From: Candidatus Undinarchaeales archaeon
Lineage (GTDB): Archaea; SpSt-1190; JASMDC01
Assembly: GCA_030753015.1 (NCBI GenBank)
Contig: JASMDC010000001.1
Location: forward strand, 165,467 to 229,466
Direction: 5' to 3'
Length of the DNA: 64,000 bases
In this document: in pieces, positions 51,954-61,328 of the stretch
Layout: the number at the start of each line of letters is the position of its first letter
Numbering within the stretch: position 1 is the first letter of the stretch
Notes under the pieces: generated by a model
The model's input: only the letters and a program-made list of their open reading frames with translations
Told to the model about the DNA's origin: nothing
The model's database searches: none
Position numbers and translations under genes: made by a program

Positions 51954-53498
51954 GTGTTCTTGTTCTCGGTCTCGCAGATCAAGGGCTCGACGGTCGAGTA
52001 CGGGCTCCTCTATCTCCTACTTCTCATGCTCCTCCCGCTTCTCGTCCCTTCGCTCCACATCATGGTCAGGCGGATCAGGCGCACACGTGACCGCACCCGC
52101 AAGATAGTCCTCGCCGCAACGGTCATCGCCCTGCTCCTTCGGCTCTCCCTCGATCCATTCCGGCCGATGGTGTTCTTCGACGAGTGGCAGTACGCCGAGG
52201 TGGCCAAGTTCCTCCTCCTCGACCACAGGGGTGTCATCTGTGCACAGGGGAGCGCGGCACAGTGCAACATCTACTGGCACATGTCGGACTCGGCGGGGTA
52301 TCCGATGCTCGTGGCAATGGCGACCGGGGCGATAGGGCCATTGGGCGGTGGCGAGTGGGTGTCGCTCGCGCTGTCCGTGCTCACAGTCCCCCTTCTCTTT
52401 GTCGTCGGACTCTTCATGCTCCGCGACGAGGACGCTGCTGCTGCTGCCGCCGTGCTCTTGTCGCTCCTCCCGCTCCACGTGACGTACGCCACCACCCGCT
52501 CGTCTGACGCGACCTCTCTCTTCTTCATCACCCTGGTGTTCGCTCTCCTCGGGGCGTACCGCTCCACAGGCTCGCGACGGGCCTTCTGGGCCAGTGTGCT
52601 AGCCCTCGCCTATGCCGGGGCGGTCCGCACGGAGAACCTCATCCTCCTTGCCCCGGCGCTCCTCTTCATATCCCTCGGTCCATCGCGGAAGACGGCCGCC
52701 CTTGTGATCGTGCCCCTGGCGGTCACCCTGCTGGCCGCGCCCTCCGTCCTGGCCAAGACCGGCATGGTCTCCTTCGGCGGCTACGCCGGCCAGAACATCA
52801 CCCTACAGGCCCGTTGGTGGATCGGTGAAGCGCACCACAGCCCCGTCCTCTTCCTCCTGGCGCTGGCAGGGCTGGCCTGGCTCAAGGGATCCGGCCGCCG
52901 CCTCCTGTTCATCACATGGTTCATCGTGTTCATAGCACTGTTCACCGTCCAGGACATCTACCTCGGAGAGGGCGACCAGGACCGCCACATGCTCCCCAGC
53001 TACCTGCCCTTCCTGCTCCTGGCGGGGATGGGTGGCGTCGAACTGGCACGTCGGTACCCTGTCGTGGCGCTCGCTCTGGGCGCGGTGCTCCTCTGGCAGA
53101 CGTCGGCGCTCTACGGTTTCTGCCAGGGATGCGACCGCCCTATCGTCCGCGAGGCGGCCTTCGCCGAGCAGTTCAGGGACCAGGTGTCGACCGGGTGCAT
53201 GGTCGTGACCCAGGTGCCGTTCTTCGTCAACAACGCATGGGAGCGGCGCGTGGTCCACGTCTCGCTCATCGACGAGATCCGCGACTACGTTCGGAACGGG
53301 ACCTGCCTGTACTTCTACGAGAACGTGTTCTGCGATGAAGCACACCTCTACCAGTACCCGGAGAGAGCCCGGTCGTGCAGACGCATGCACGCCGACTACA
53401 TCCTCAGGACCGTCCATGAGGAGCCAGGGCTCGACTACTCGCTTGCTCTGTACGAGGTCGTGGGCTTCCGCGAAGGGAGCTCGCCCAAACCTGTTTAA
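51954..53498 (+). CDS. Multi-pass membrane glycosyltransferase, GT-C (ArnT/PMT-like)
   Basis: 514 residues from GTG 51954; ATG 51945 and TTG 51933 are alternatives. About ten to twelve hydrophobic helices are followed by a soluble C-terminal domain of about 140 residues. The first loop holds FFDEWQYAEVAKFLL, the Asp-Glu motif of GT-C enzymes that use lipid-linked sugars. It probably transfers a sugar to a surface protein or lipid outside the membrane, fitting the many secreted proteins and the nucleotide-sugar fusion in the window; acceptor unknown. Confidence 0.75.
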   Translation: MFLFSVSQIKGSTVEYGLLYLLLLMLLPLLVPSLHIMVRRIRRTRDRTRKIVLAATVIALLLRLSLDPFRPMVFFDEWQYAEVAKFLLLDHRGVICAQGSAAQCNIYWHMSDSAGYPMLVAMATGAIGPLGGGEWVSLALSVLTVPLLFVVGLFMLRDEDAAAAAAVLLSLLPLHVTYATTRSSDATSLFFITLVFALLGAYRSTGSRRAFWASVLALAYAGAVRTENLILLAPALLFISLGPSRKTAALVIVPLAVTLLAAPSVLAKTGMVSFGGYAGQNITLQARWWIGEAHHSPVLFLLALAGLAWLKGSGRRLLFITWFIVFIALFTVQDIYLGEGDQDRHMLPSYLPFLLLAGMGGVELARRYPVVALALGAVLLWQTSALYGFCQGCDRPIVREAAFAEQFRDQVSTGCMVVTQVPFFVNNAWERRVVHVSLIDEIRDYVRNGTCLYFYENVFCDEAHLYQYPERARSCRRMHADYILRTVHEEPGLDYSLALYEVVGFREGSSPKPV

Positions 53499-53499
53499 A
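53494..53499 (+). promoter_or_regulatory. TATA box, leaderless promoter
   Basis: TTTAAA lies 29 nt before ATG 53523, overlapping the end of the glycosyltransferase gene. Confidence 0.6.
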
Positions 53500-53522
53500 G
53501 CTGTCCGCGGGACGGCCTGGGC

Positions 53523-54350
53523 ATGGACCGCCTGCTCTTCGGCACCGCCGGCAGCCCCATTTCCTCCCGCGTCCGGACCCGGGCGGCAGGTCTCGACCGG
53601 CTCGTCGAGCTCGGGCTGGACGGGATGGAGCTGGAGTTCGTCCGGGGCGTGCGGATGGCCGAAGACCCCGAGGCAGTGCGCGAGCAGGCACAGCGGCTCG
53701 GGCTGACCCTCACGGCACACGGCCCCTATTATATCAACCTGTTCTCATTGGACCCGGCGAAGACGAGCGCGTCTGTGGAGCGGGTATTGGCCACCGCTCG
53801 TACGGCCCATACCTGTGGCGCGTTCTCGTGCACCTTCCACGCCGCCTTCTACCAGGGGCGGCCGGCCGATGTGGTGTACGCGGCGGTGCGCGACCGGTTG
53901 AAGGGCATCGTACGCGTCCTCCAGGACGAGGGCAATCCCATCTGGGTCCGCCCCGAGACCACGGGCAAGCCGTCGCAGTTCGCGGGGCTGGAGGAGCTGT
54001 TATCCCTCAGTGCGGAGATAGAGCAGGTGCGGCCAACCATCGACTGGTCCCACCTCCACGCCAGGAGCGGTGGGAAGGTCAACACATCCGAGGAGTTCCG
54101 CACCGTCCTGGACCGTGTGGAGGACGTGCTCGGGAAAGAGGGGCTGCAGGACATGCACATGCACGTGGCGGGCATCGAGTACACCGACAAGGGCGAGCGT
54201 CGTCACTTGGACCTGGTAGACTCGGACCTGTGCTGGCGCGAGCTCCTCTCGGTGATGAAGGAGTACAACGTCACGGGGATGCTCATCTGCGAGAGCCCCA
54301 GTATCGAGGGGGACGCGTTGAAGCTGCGGGACGCCTTCAGAACCCTCTGA
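53523..54350 (+). CDS. Endonuclease IV-like TIM-barrel protein
   Basis: 275 residues. Metal-ligand motifs in order are LTAHGPYYINL (His), FSCTFHAAFY (His), VRPETTGKPSQFA (Glu), PTIDWSHLHAR (Asp, His), MHMHVAGIEY (His), RRHLDL (His) and LICESPSIEGDALK (Glu). This matches the AP endonuclease IV fold that cuts DNA at abasic sites. The Asp that normally precedes the last His appears as Arg, so the trinuclear site may differ and another sugar-phosphate substrate is possible. Converges with the operon at 54354. Confidence 0.8.
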   Translation: MDRLLFGTAGSPISSRVRTRAAGLDRLVELGLDGMELEFVRGVRMAEDPEAVREQAQRLGLTLTAHGPYYINLFSLDPAKTSASVERVLATARTAHTCGAFSCTFHAAFYQGRPADVVYAAVRDRLKGIVRVLQDEGNPIWVRPETTGKPSQFAGLEELLSLSAEIEQVRPTIDWSHLHARSGGKVNTSEEFRTVLDRVEDVLGKEGLQDMHMHVAGIEYTDKGERRHLDLVDSDLCWRELLSVMKEYNVTGMLICESPSIEGDALKLRDAFRTL

Positions 54351-54353
54351 GGT

Positions 54354-56036
54354 CTACAGTCGCCTGAGCACTTCGTCGACGACCTGCGTGGATGTCTGGC
54401 CCGAGGTACCGTGGTCGACCTCCTTTACGAGCTCCTCCATCCGGTCGAGGCTCAGGCTCTTGGCGTGGGCGGCCTCCATGAGCCTGATGGTGTTGTCCGC
54501 CACGGTGGTGCCGGTGTCGCCACCTGTGTCCTCGTACCGGTCCACGTTCCACATCAGGTCGGTGACGTCGTCCTCGGAGTCGCCGTAGGCCTTCATGGCG
54601 TCCATGAGCTTGACCGTCTCGGCCACGACCTCGGCGCCGGTCTGGCCTCCGGTGTTCTCCCACCGGTCCACGGCGTACATGATGTCGGTGGCGTCGTCCT
54701 CTGACAGACCGTTCCGCTTCATGGCGTCCATGAGCTTCACGGCACCGTCCACGACCGATGCCCCCGTGTCACCGCCGCTGTCGTTGTACCTGTCGATGGC
54801 CCACATGATGTCCGTGGCCTCGCTCTTGGACACACCGTTCCGGTGCATTGCGTTCATGAGCTTCACGGTCTCGGTCACTACCTCGGCGCCGGTCTGGCCA
54901 CCCGTGTCCTCGTACCGGTCGACGGCCCACATAAGGTCGGTGGCCTCGTCCTCGCTGACACCGTTCTCGTGCATGCCCTTGGCGATGCGGAGGGCGTCGG
55001 CGACGACCTCGGTGGCAGTCTGTCCGCCGGTGTCGTTGTAACGGTCCACGCCCCACATGATGTCCGAGAGGTCGCTCCGGGACACGCTGTAGGCCTTCAT
55101 GCCCGCGATGAGCTTGACCGTGTTGGCTGCGAGGATGTCGGCGGTGTCATCACCTGTGTCCTCGAACCGGTCCACGTCGTAGATGACGTCTTTAACGTCG
55201 TCGATGGAGATGTCGTGCTCATTGGCCGCGTCGACCACTTGGGAGGTGGCCTTGGCCAGCGCAATGGCCCCGTCGGAGCCGGTGTCCTTGTGGTAGTCGA
55301 GGGTCGAGAGCACCTGCCCTACCTGGTCGATGGGGATGCCTGTGGCTGCGCTCGTGTTGCCCAGCACGCTCACCGCCTCGATGAGCTCGGTGCTGGTAGG
55401 AGTGGTGTCGGCGTACTTGGCGACATTGCCGATCAGCCCGGCCACGTCCTTGGGCGTGGGGATGTGATCTTCCTGCACCAACCTGCCGATGAGCTCGCGG
55501 GAGAATACCGTCGCCTCTTCGGCGGATGCGATCTTCGACGCATTGCTGGTGATGGCCTCGACGATGACCTGCTGGCCCACCTCGGTGTAGGACGTGGTGA
55601 GCACATCCATCGCTTCGCCGGCGGTCATGTACCCGATGGCACTGTCAACGTCCATGCCCTTGTCCATGCAGTAGTCGAGGAGGAAGTCGGTGTGGCTGCC
55701 CGTGTAGCCGTGCTCCGTGGCGGCCTCGAGCACCTTGTCCGCCGTCCGCGCGAGCTCTGCGGGATCGTCGTCGATAGCGAACGAGCCCGCGATCCGGCGC
55801 ATGACGTACTCGGCCTGGTCCGGCGAGACCGCGTCGTACTTCCCGGCCACCTGCTCGGCCTCGGCGTCCATGTCGTTGCCGTGCTCAGCTATCTTGATGA
55901 GCCCGAACAGCCCGAACCCCAGCGCTGTCAGGACTACTCCTGCCTTGTTCTTGGATGAGAGATCCTCGGCCTGGGCGTAACCCTCGGCAGTATCGGCATG
56001 TCCGTAGGCACCGTCAAGGTCGAGGTCGTACGTCAT
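54354..56036 (-). CDS. Solenoid repeat protein, paralogue 4 of the tandem cluster
   Basis: 560 residues. The N-terminal head (about 1-105) is shared by all four paralogues: TYDLDLDGAYG, EDLSSKNKAGVVL, GFGLFGLIKIAEHGNDMD, then DQAEYVMRRIAGSFAIDDDPAELA. A helical middle section follows. The C-terminal half has at least six 42-residue repeats of the form (A)TDLMWAVDRYEDTGGQTG, then EVVTETVKLM and NAMHRNGVS. The repeats look like a two-helix solenoid with an acidic Gly loop. No signal peptide, so cytoplasmic. It is the last gene of the operon. Function and family unknown to me. Confidence 0.75.
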   Translation of the reverse strand: MTYDLDLDGAYGHADTAEGYAQAEDLSSKNKAGVVLTALGFGLFGLIKIAEHGNDMDAEAEQVAGKYDAVSPDQAEYVMRRIAGSFAIDDDPAELARTADKVLEAATEHGYTGSHTDFLLDYCMDKGMDVDSAIGYMTAGEAMDVLTTSYTEVGQQVIVEAITSNASKIASAEEATVFSRELIGRLVQEDHIPTPKDVAGLIGNVAKYADTTPTSTELIEAVSVLGNTSAATGIPIDQVGQVLSTLDYHKDTGSDGAIALAKATSQVVDAANEHDISIDDVKDVIYDVDRFEDTGDDTADILAANTVKLIAGMKAYSVSRSDLSDIMWGVDRYNDTGGQTATEVVADALRIAKGMHENGVSEDEATDLMWAVDRYEDTGGQTGAEVVTETVKLMNAMHRNGVSKSEATDIMWAIDRYNDSGGDTGASVVDGAVKLMDAMKRNGLSEDDATDIMYAVDRWENTGGQTGAEVVAETVKLMDAMKAYGDSEDDVTDLMWNVDRYEDTGGDTGTTVADNTIRLMEAAHAKSLSLDRMEELVKEVDHGTSGQTSTQVVDEVLRRL

Positions 56037-56059
56037 CGTTCGTCTTCTCTCCGTGGGAC

Positions 56060-57751
56060 CTACTTCAGTGCCTTGAGTACTTCATCTACAAGTTTGCTTG
56101 TCGACTGGTTATTGGCGACCTGGTCTGCCTGGTTCAGGTGCTCCACCATCTTGGACCGTGAGATGCCCTTCTCATGCATGGCCTTGAGCAATCGAACGGT
56201 GTTGTCCACGAGCACGGTACCGGTATCGCCGCCAGTGTCCTCGTACTGGTCCAGGTTGGATATGAGGTTCACTGTGTCTGAACGGGATGTAGTGTACTTC
56301 TGCATGGCGTCCATGAGCTTGAGGCTCTCGGTCACCAGCTCTGTGCCGGTCTGGCCTCCCACGTCCTCGTACTGGTCCACGGCGTTCATGATGTTGACCG
56401 CGTCGGAGCGCGAGACGCCGTATTGCTTCATGCCTTCCATGAGCCGGAGGGACTCGGTCACCAGTGAGGTACCGGTCTGGCCACCCACGTCGTCGTACTG
56501 GTCCACAACGTTCATGATGCTGACGGCATCGGAGCGCGATATGCCATACTGCTTGATCCCCTCCATCAGGCGGAGGGATTCGGTCACCAGCTCGGTACAG
56601 GTCTGGCCTCCTACGTCCTCGTAGGAGTCCACGACGTTCATGATGTTGACCGCGTCGGAGCGCGAGATACCGTACTTCTTCATGCCCTCCATGAGCCGCA
56701 CGCTTTCCTGGACGAGGGTGGTACCGCTGACGCTGCCCACGTCCTCGTAGGAATCCACGACACTCATGATGTTGACCGCGTCGGAGCGGGATACGTCATT
56801 TTCATCCATCCCCTTCATGAGGGCACTGACGTTCTCGGCCAGGGAAGAGGCCGTGTCGGAACCAAGGTCCTCGTACTGATCAATATTGATGATGAGGGCA
56901 CGGGCATCCCCGGGGGACACGCCGTTCTCGTGAGCCGCGTCCATGACCTTGACGGTGTTCTCCACGAGAGAGCCTGCACCGTCCGTGCCGGCGTCCTTGT
57001 AACCGTCGAGGGTCGTGAGAACGTTGACCGCCTCGCTGAGGGTGAAACCGTCCCGGGCGCCGGCAGCACCCAGGGTAGTGACCGCCTCGATGAGCTCGGA
57101 GCTGGAGGGCTTGACGTCGGCGTAGCGAGCGACATTGGATATGAGGTCCGCCATGTTCTGGGGTGTCTGGAGGTAGTCCTGCTGGACCATCTTGTCGATG
57201 AGCTTGTGCGAGAAGGCGGTGGCGTCCTCCAGGGAGTCCACCTTGGAAGCACTGCGGGTGATGGCGTCGGTGATGATCTTTTCACCAGCCTCCATGTAGG
57301 TGGAGTGGAGCACTTCCATGGGCACGTCTGCCGTCATGTAGGCGACAGCCTCGTCCACGGACATGCCCTTGTCCATTGCATAGTCGAGGAGGAATGTGAC
57401 GTGGTTGCCCGAGTAGCCGTGGTCGGTGAACGTCGAGAAGAGCTCGTCGGTCCGCTGGGCCAGCTCGGCAGGATTATCGTCGATGGCGAAGGAGCCGGAG
57501 ATGCGGCGCATGACGTACTCGGCCTGGTCAGGTGTGACCTTGTCATACTGAGAAGCGATCCCCTCGGCCTCAGCGTCCATCTCGTTGCCGTGCTGGGCGA
57601 ACTTGATGAGCCCGAAAAGACCAAAACCGATGGCGCCCAGGACAACGCCTGCCTTGTTCTTGGAGGAGAGGTCCTCGGTCTGAGCGTAGCCGTCGGCAGC
57701 ATCTGCCCGTCCGTAGGCACCGTCCAGGTCGAGGTCGTACACCATGGTCAC
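56060..57751 (-). CDS. Solenoid repeat protein, paralogue 3 of the tandem cluster
   Basis: 563 residues, starting MTMVYDLDLDGAYGRAD. It has the same head (GFGLFGLIKFAQHGNEMD) and middle as its neighbours. The 42-residue repeats read RSDAVNIMNVVDSYEDVGGQ, then TELVTESLRLMEGIKQYGIS; at least six tandem copies are very alike, which points to recent internal duplication or homogenisation. Its start overlaps the end of the upstream paralogue by 4 nt. Closest in repeat type to paralogue 4. Confidence 0.75.
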   Translation of the reverse strand: MTMVYDLDLDGAYGRADAADGYAQTEDLSSKNKAGVVLGAIGFGLFGLIKFAQHGNEMDAEAEGIASQYDKVTPDQAEYVMRRISGSFAIDDNPAELAQRTDELFSTFTDHGYSGNHVTFLLDYAMDKGMSVDEAVAYMTADVPMEVLHSTYMEAGEKIITDAITRSASKVDSLEDATAFSHKLIDKMVQQDYLQTPQNMADLISNVARYADVKPSSSELIEAVTTLGAAGARDGFTLSEAVNVLTTLDGYKDAGTDGAGSLVENTVKVMDAAHENGVSPGDARALIINIDQYEDLGSDTASSLAENVSALMKGMDENDVSRSDAVNIMSVVDSYEDVGSVSGTTLVQESVRLMEGMKKYGISRSDAVNIMNVVDSYEDVGGQTCTELVTESLRLMEGIKQYGISRSDAVSIMNVVDQYDDVGGQTGTSLVTESLRLMEGMKQYGVSRSDAVNIMNAVDQYEDVGGQTGTELVTESLKLMDAMQKYTTSRSDTVNLISNLDQYEDTGGDTGTVLVDNTVRLLKAMHEKGISRSKMVEHLNQADQVANNQSTSKLVDEVLKALK

Positions 57752-59298
57752 TGTGCCTCCGTCATCCGTTTGATGGTCTCGTCGGCGAGCTCCATGGCGT
57801 TCTGGCTGCTGGCGGCCCCGTCTGCGTCCTTGATGAGCCCGATGACCGTGTCGAGGGAGGTCTTGTACTGGGACATGCCAGCTATGAGCGTAGCAGTCCC
57901 CTCGCCAAGCTCGCTGGCCTTGGAGCTGTCATCAGCGTAGTAGTCGAGCTTCTTGAAGAGCGTGATAGCGTCGTCCTGGGAGATGTCGTACGTGTCGCAC
58001 GCCTCGATGACCTTGACGGTACCGTCTGCCAGCTCATGGGCCTTGGTGCTGGAGTCGGCCCAGTAGTCGAGCTTCTGGAAGAGCTTGATGGCCTGGTCGT
58101 GGGATACGTCATACTTGTCACTGACCTCGATGAGCTTAACAGTGCCGTCGGCCAGCTCGTGTGCCCTTGTGCTCGAGTCGGCATAGTAGTCGAGCTTCTG
58201 GAATAGCTTGATGGCCTGGTCGTGGGATACGTCATACTTGTCACAGGCCTCGATGAGCTTGGCCGCGCCCTCACCCAGCTCGTCGGCCTTCGTGCTCTTA
58301 TCGGCGTAATAGTCGAGCTTCTTGACGAACGTGATGGCCTGATCGTGGGAGGCGCCGTGCTCCCCGCGGGCCTCCAGGATCTGCTGGGTGCCGGTCATCA
58401 GCTCCTCGGCGGTCTCGCTGGTGTCTGAATAGTAATCAAGGCTCTTGATGGTGGCCGTGATGTCGTCCGTGGGGATGTCGTACTGCTTGGCGGTGGTCAG
58501 GAGGTTCGCTGTGCCGTCGGACAGCGAGGTGACCGTGTCCCCGGATTTGTTCTCGCTGTGGTCGATCTGGTTCAGGACGGTCAGCACCTTGTCGAACCCG
58601 ACACCGGCCTGTTCCGAGGCCTCAGAGAGGGTGGTGTAGGCGGCGATGAGCTCGGCGCTGGTCGCCCTGGTATCGGCGGCGTTGCCGATCCCGCGGATGA
58701 ACCGGGCCATTTCCTCAGGCGTCTGGGCGTATCCGTCAGTGATGAGCTTCTCGGTCATTTGATTAGCGAAGGCCTGGGCCTCCTCCGTGGATCCGACCTT
58801 GGATGCACCCTTGATTGCATCGAAGATGGCCTGGGGTCCGGTCTCGGTGTAGACGGTGTGGAGGATGTCCGTGGCCTGGTCGCCGGTCATGTAGGTGATG
58901 GCTTCATCGACCTCCATGCCCTTGTCGGTGCAGTAGTCGAGGAGATAGGTGAGCTGGTTCCCGCTGTAGCCATGGCCAGTGGCCTGACCGATGAGCTGGT
59001 GGGCCTGCTGGGCGAGCTCGGCGGGATCGTCGTCGATGGCGAAGCTACCGGCGATCTCGCGCATGACATACTCGGCCTGCTCCGCTGAGACGCCCTCGTA
59101 CTTGGATGCGACCTGTGCGGCCTCCTCGTCCATGTCGTTGCCGTGCTGAGCGAGCTTGATGAGCCCCATGAGGCCGAAGCCCGCAGCGGTCAGCACGATG
59201 CCCGCGGTGTTCTTTCCGGAGAGATCCTCGGCCTGGGCGTACCCGTCGGCAGCATCTGCCCGTCCGTAGGCACCGTCCAGGTCCAGGTCGTACGTCAT
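57748..59298 (-). CDS. Solenoid repeat protein, paralogue 2 of the tandem cluster
   Basis: 516 residues. The head is conserved (GFGLMGLIKLAQHGNDMD, YVMREIAGSFAIDDDPAEL). Repeats are 41 residues of a variant type: HDQAIKLFQKLDYYADSSTR, then AHELADGTVKLIEVSDKYDVS, with five or more units. The acidic loop uses DYYADSST in place of DRYEDTGGQTG. The upstream paralogue ends 11 nt before its start. Confidence 0.75.
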   Translation of the reverse strand: MTYDLDLDGAYGRADAADGYAQAEDLSGKNTAGIVLTAAGFGLMGLIKLAQHGNDMDEEAAQVASKYEGVSAEQAEYVMREIAGSFAIDDDPAELAQQAHQLIGQATGHGYSGNQLTYLLDYCTDKGMEVDEAITYMTGDQATDILHTVYTETGPQAIFDAIKGASKVGSTEEAQAFANQMTEKLITDGYAQTPEEMARFIRGIGNAADTRATSAELIAAYTTLSEASEQAGVGFDKVLTVLNQIDHSENKSGDTVTSLSDGTANLLTTAKQYDIPTDDITATIKSLDYYSDTSETAEELMTGTQQILEARGEHGASHDQAITFVKKLDYYADKSTKADELGEGAAKLIEACDKYDVSHDQAIKLFQKLDYYADSSTRAHELADGTVKLIEVSDKYDVSHDQAIKLFQKLDYWADSSTKAHELADGTVKVIEACDTYDISQDDAITLFKKLDYYADDSSKASELGEGTATLIAGMSQYKTSLDTVIGLIKDADGAASSQNAMELADETIKRMTEAQ

Positions 59299-59309
59299 GT
59301 GCTTTTCCT

Positions 59310-60734
59310 CTATTTCATCCGCCGGATCATCTCGTCCACGACCTCGTAGGCGTCGTAGCCGGAGTTGTCGCGGTCGACGTCTTTCATGAGCTCGGTCATC
59401 TTTGCGAGCGATAGCTTATGCTGGGTCATGGGCTCCATGAGCTTGACGACGTTGTCGGCGATGTCACCGGCGTTCACGCTGCTGTCCGACGCGCGGTCGA
59501 GTGCCTTGGCGAGCGCCGCGGCGTCATCGGTTGAGATGCCGTACGCATTGCACCCCTCCACGAGGTTGGCGGCGTTGCCGGCCAGGTCGATGGCGTGCTC
59601 GCTAACGTCGGAGGCGCGATCGAGTGCCTTCACGAAGCCGATGGCGTCGTTGTAGGGGACCTCGCTCTTGTGGCTGGCGTCCATGATCCTGATAGCGCTG
59701 GTCACCAGGTTCGAAGCGTGCTCGCTGTAATCCGAGCCACGATCGAGCTCCTTGATTAGCCCGATGGCGTCCTCATGGGACACGCCGTACCGGCCGCGGG
59801 CGTCCAGCAGCTTGATAGAGCCGCTGATCAGGTCGTCCGCGTGCTCGGAGTAGTCCGATGCGCGGTCGATGTCCTTGATCGTACTAGCGATGTCGTCGAA
59901 CGCGATATCGTGCTGCTTGGCCGTCGTCAGTAGGCGGGCGGTGCCGTTCGCCACCGAGATGACGGAACCTCCCGTGTAGTCCTCGGCGCTGTCGATGGCC
60001 TCCATAACGTCGACACCCTGCTCGAGGGAAGCGCCGGTCTGTGCACTGGTCTCGGCAAGGGTCCTGTAGGCCTGGATGAGCTCGCCGCTGCGTGTGGTGA
60101 CGTCGTCGGCCCCCCCGATGTCCTTGATGATGGTGGCTATGTCGTTGGGGGTGTACCTGCTCCCGTCGGCGATGAGCTGGTCGTTGACCTGCTTGGCGAA
60201 GGCCTGTGCGTCGTGTTCCGATCCGATGGAGGACGCGTCGTCGACCGCCTCGTAGATGATGTTCTGGCCTACCTCGCCGTAGGTGGCGGAGAGGACGTCA
60301 GCTGCGCCCTTTGCGGTGATGTGCGCCACAGCGTCGTCGACGGACATGCCCTTGTCGACACAGTAGTCGAGGAGGAAGGTGACCTGGTTGCCGGTGTAGC
60401 CATGGGAGGTGGTTGACGAGAGTATGTCGTCCGCTGTCCGCGCCAGCTCGGCCGGATCGTCGTCGATGGCGAACGAACCCGCCACCTTGCGCATGACGTA
60501 CTCGGCCTGGTCGGCGGACACACTCTCGTACTTGGACGCGACCTGCTCGGCCTCCTCGTCCATGTCGTTGCCGTGCTGGGCGACCTTCACCAGGCCCAGA
60601 AGACCGAACCCCAGGGCTGTCAGCGCGATGCCGGCCTTGTTCTTACCGGAGAGGTCCTCGGCCTGGGTGTAACCGTCTGCGGCCTGGGCGTGCCCGTAGG
60701 CGTCCGTTGTCAGGTCGAGGTCGGCGGCGTACAT
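59310..60734 (-). CDS. Solenoid repeat protein, paralogue 1 of the tandem cluster
   Basis: 474 residues. It begins MYAADLDLTTDAYGHAQAAD, with the same Gly-rich head (GFGLLGLVKVAQHGNDMD, SFAIDDDPAELA). Repeats of 41 residues read HEDAIGLIKELDRGSDYSEH, then ASNLVTSAIRIMDASHKSEVP. It groups by loop and repeat length with paralogue 2. It lies 2 nt downstream of the Gly-rich membrane protein gene. Confidence 0.75.
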   Translation of the reverse strand: MYAADLDLTTDAYGHAQAADGYTQAEDLSGKNKAGIALTALGFGLLGLVKVAQHGNDMDEEAEQVASKYESVSADQAEYVMRKVAGSFAIDDDPAELARTADDILSSTTSHGYTGNQVTFLLDYCVDKGMSVDDAVAHITAKGAADVLSATYGEVGQNIIYEAVDDASSIGSEHDAQAFAKQVNDQLIADGSRYTPNDIATIIKDIGGADDVTTRSGELIQAYRTLAETSAQTGASLEQGVDVMEAIDSAEDYTGGSVISVANGTARLLTTAKQHDIAFDDIASTIKDIDRASDYSEHADDLISGSIKLLDARGRYGVSHEDAIGLIKELDRGSDYSEHASNLVTSAIRIMDASHKSEVPYNDAIGFVKALDRASDVSEHAIDLAGNAANLVEGCNAYGISTDDAAALAKALDRASDSSVNAGDIADNVVKLMEPMTQHKLSLAKMTELMKDVDRDNSGYDAYEVVDEMIRRMK

Positions 60735-60736
60735 CG

Positions 60737-61327
60737 CTAGTTACCGTCCTCGCTATCGGACGTCGACTCGGTCTTGTCGAAGAAGTAGGCTTCCTCGAAG
60801 GCCTCGTACAGCTGCTGCCCATCGGCGAGCTTGGTGTCGAGGGCGGGTCGGTGCTCGCTCTCCAGCGAGCTCAGCTTGCCCTTCTCGGTGGCGTTGATAG
60901 CGACGGTGCCCGCGCCCTCCACCACGTACATGTCCGTGAGGTAGCCGGCCACGAGCCCCAATCCTCCGGTCAGGATGGCGACGAGGGGTCCACCGGCAAG
61001 ACCGGTGATGAAGCCGTAGGTGGCCATGCCCAGAGGGGTGGCCACCTGCACACCCTTGTGGATGTTGCCGGGCTCGCACCGCTCGTCCAGGTCCTCGCGG
61101 ATGTCCCTGTACTTGCGGGTGATGTCACGGAAGCCGTCGTGGTAGGTACTGACCTCCGAGTGGAGCTCGGTGAAGTAGTCCTTGAGGGCGCGGTTGGGCG
61201 CGTCCTTCACAAGGAGGTCGAGCTTCTCGTCGATGGTCCTGTAGGAGTCGGCCAGCCCCGTGCCGGAGTAGTCGGCCTCCAGGATCGTTTGGAATGCGTC
61301 AAGGTATTCTGCGTCCATCATGATCAC
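60737..61327 (-). CDS. Small protein with Gly-rich membrane hairpin
   Basis: 196 residues. A helical N-terminal half (YLDAFQTILEADYSGTGLADSY...) leads to a Gly-rich hydrophobic hairpin (MATYGFITGLAGGPLVAILTG, about 100-132) and an acidic, Ser-rich end. The hairpin could insert in or oligomerise at a membrane and recalls the Gly-rich head segment of the downstream paralogues. The stop overlaps within 2 nt of the next gene. No family recognised. Confidence 0.65.
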   Translation of the reverse strand: MIMMDAEYLDAFQTILEADYSGTGLADSYRTIDEKLDLLVKDAPNRALKDYFTELHSEVSTYHDGFRDITRKYRDIREDLDERCEPGNIHKGVQVATPLGMATYGFITGLAGGPLVAILTGGLGLVAGYLTDMYVVEGAGTVAINATEKGKLSSLESEHRPALDTKLADGQQLYEAFEEAYFFDKTESTSDSEDGN

Positions 61328-61328
61328 C

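Noticed and set aside
54843..55958. 371-codon plus-strand frame opposite paralogue 4
   Set aside because: Shadow of the repeat array on the other strand; it shows no promoter or conserved motif.
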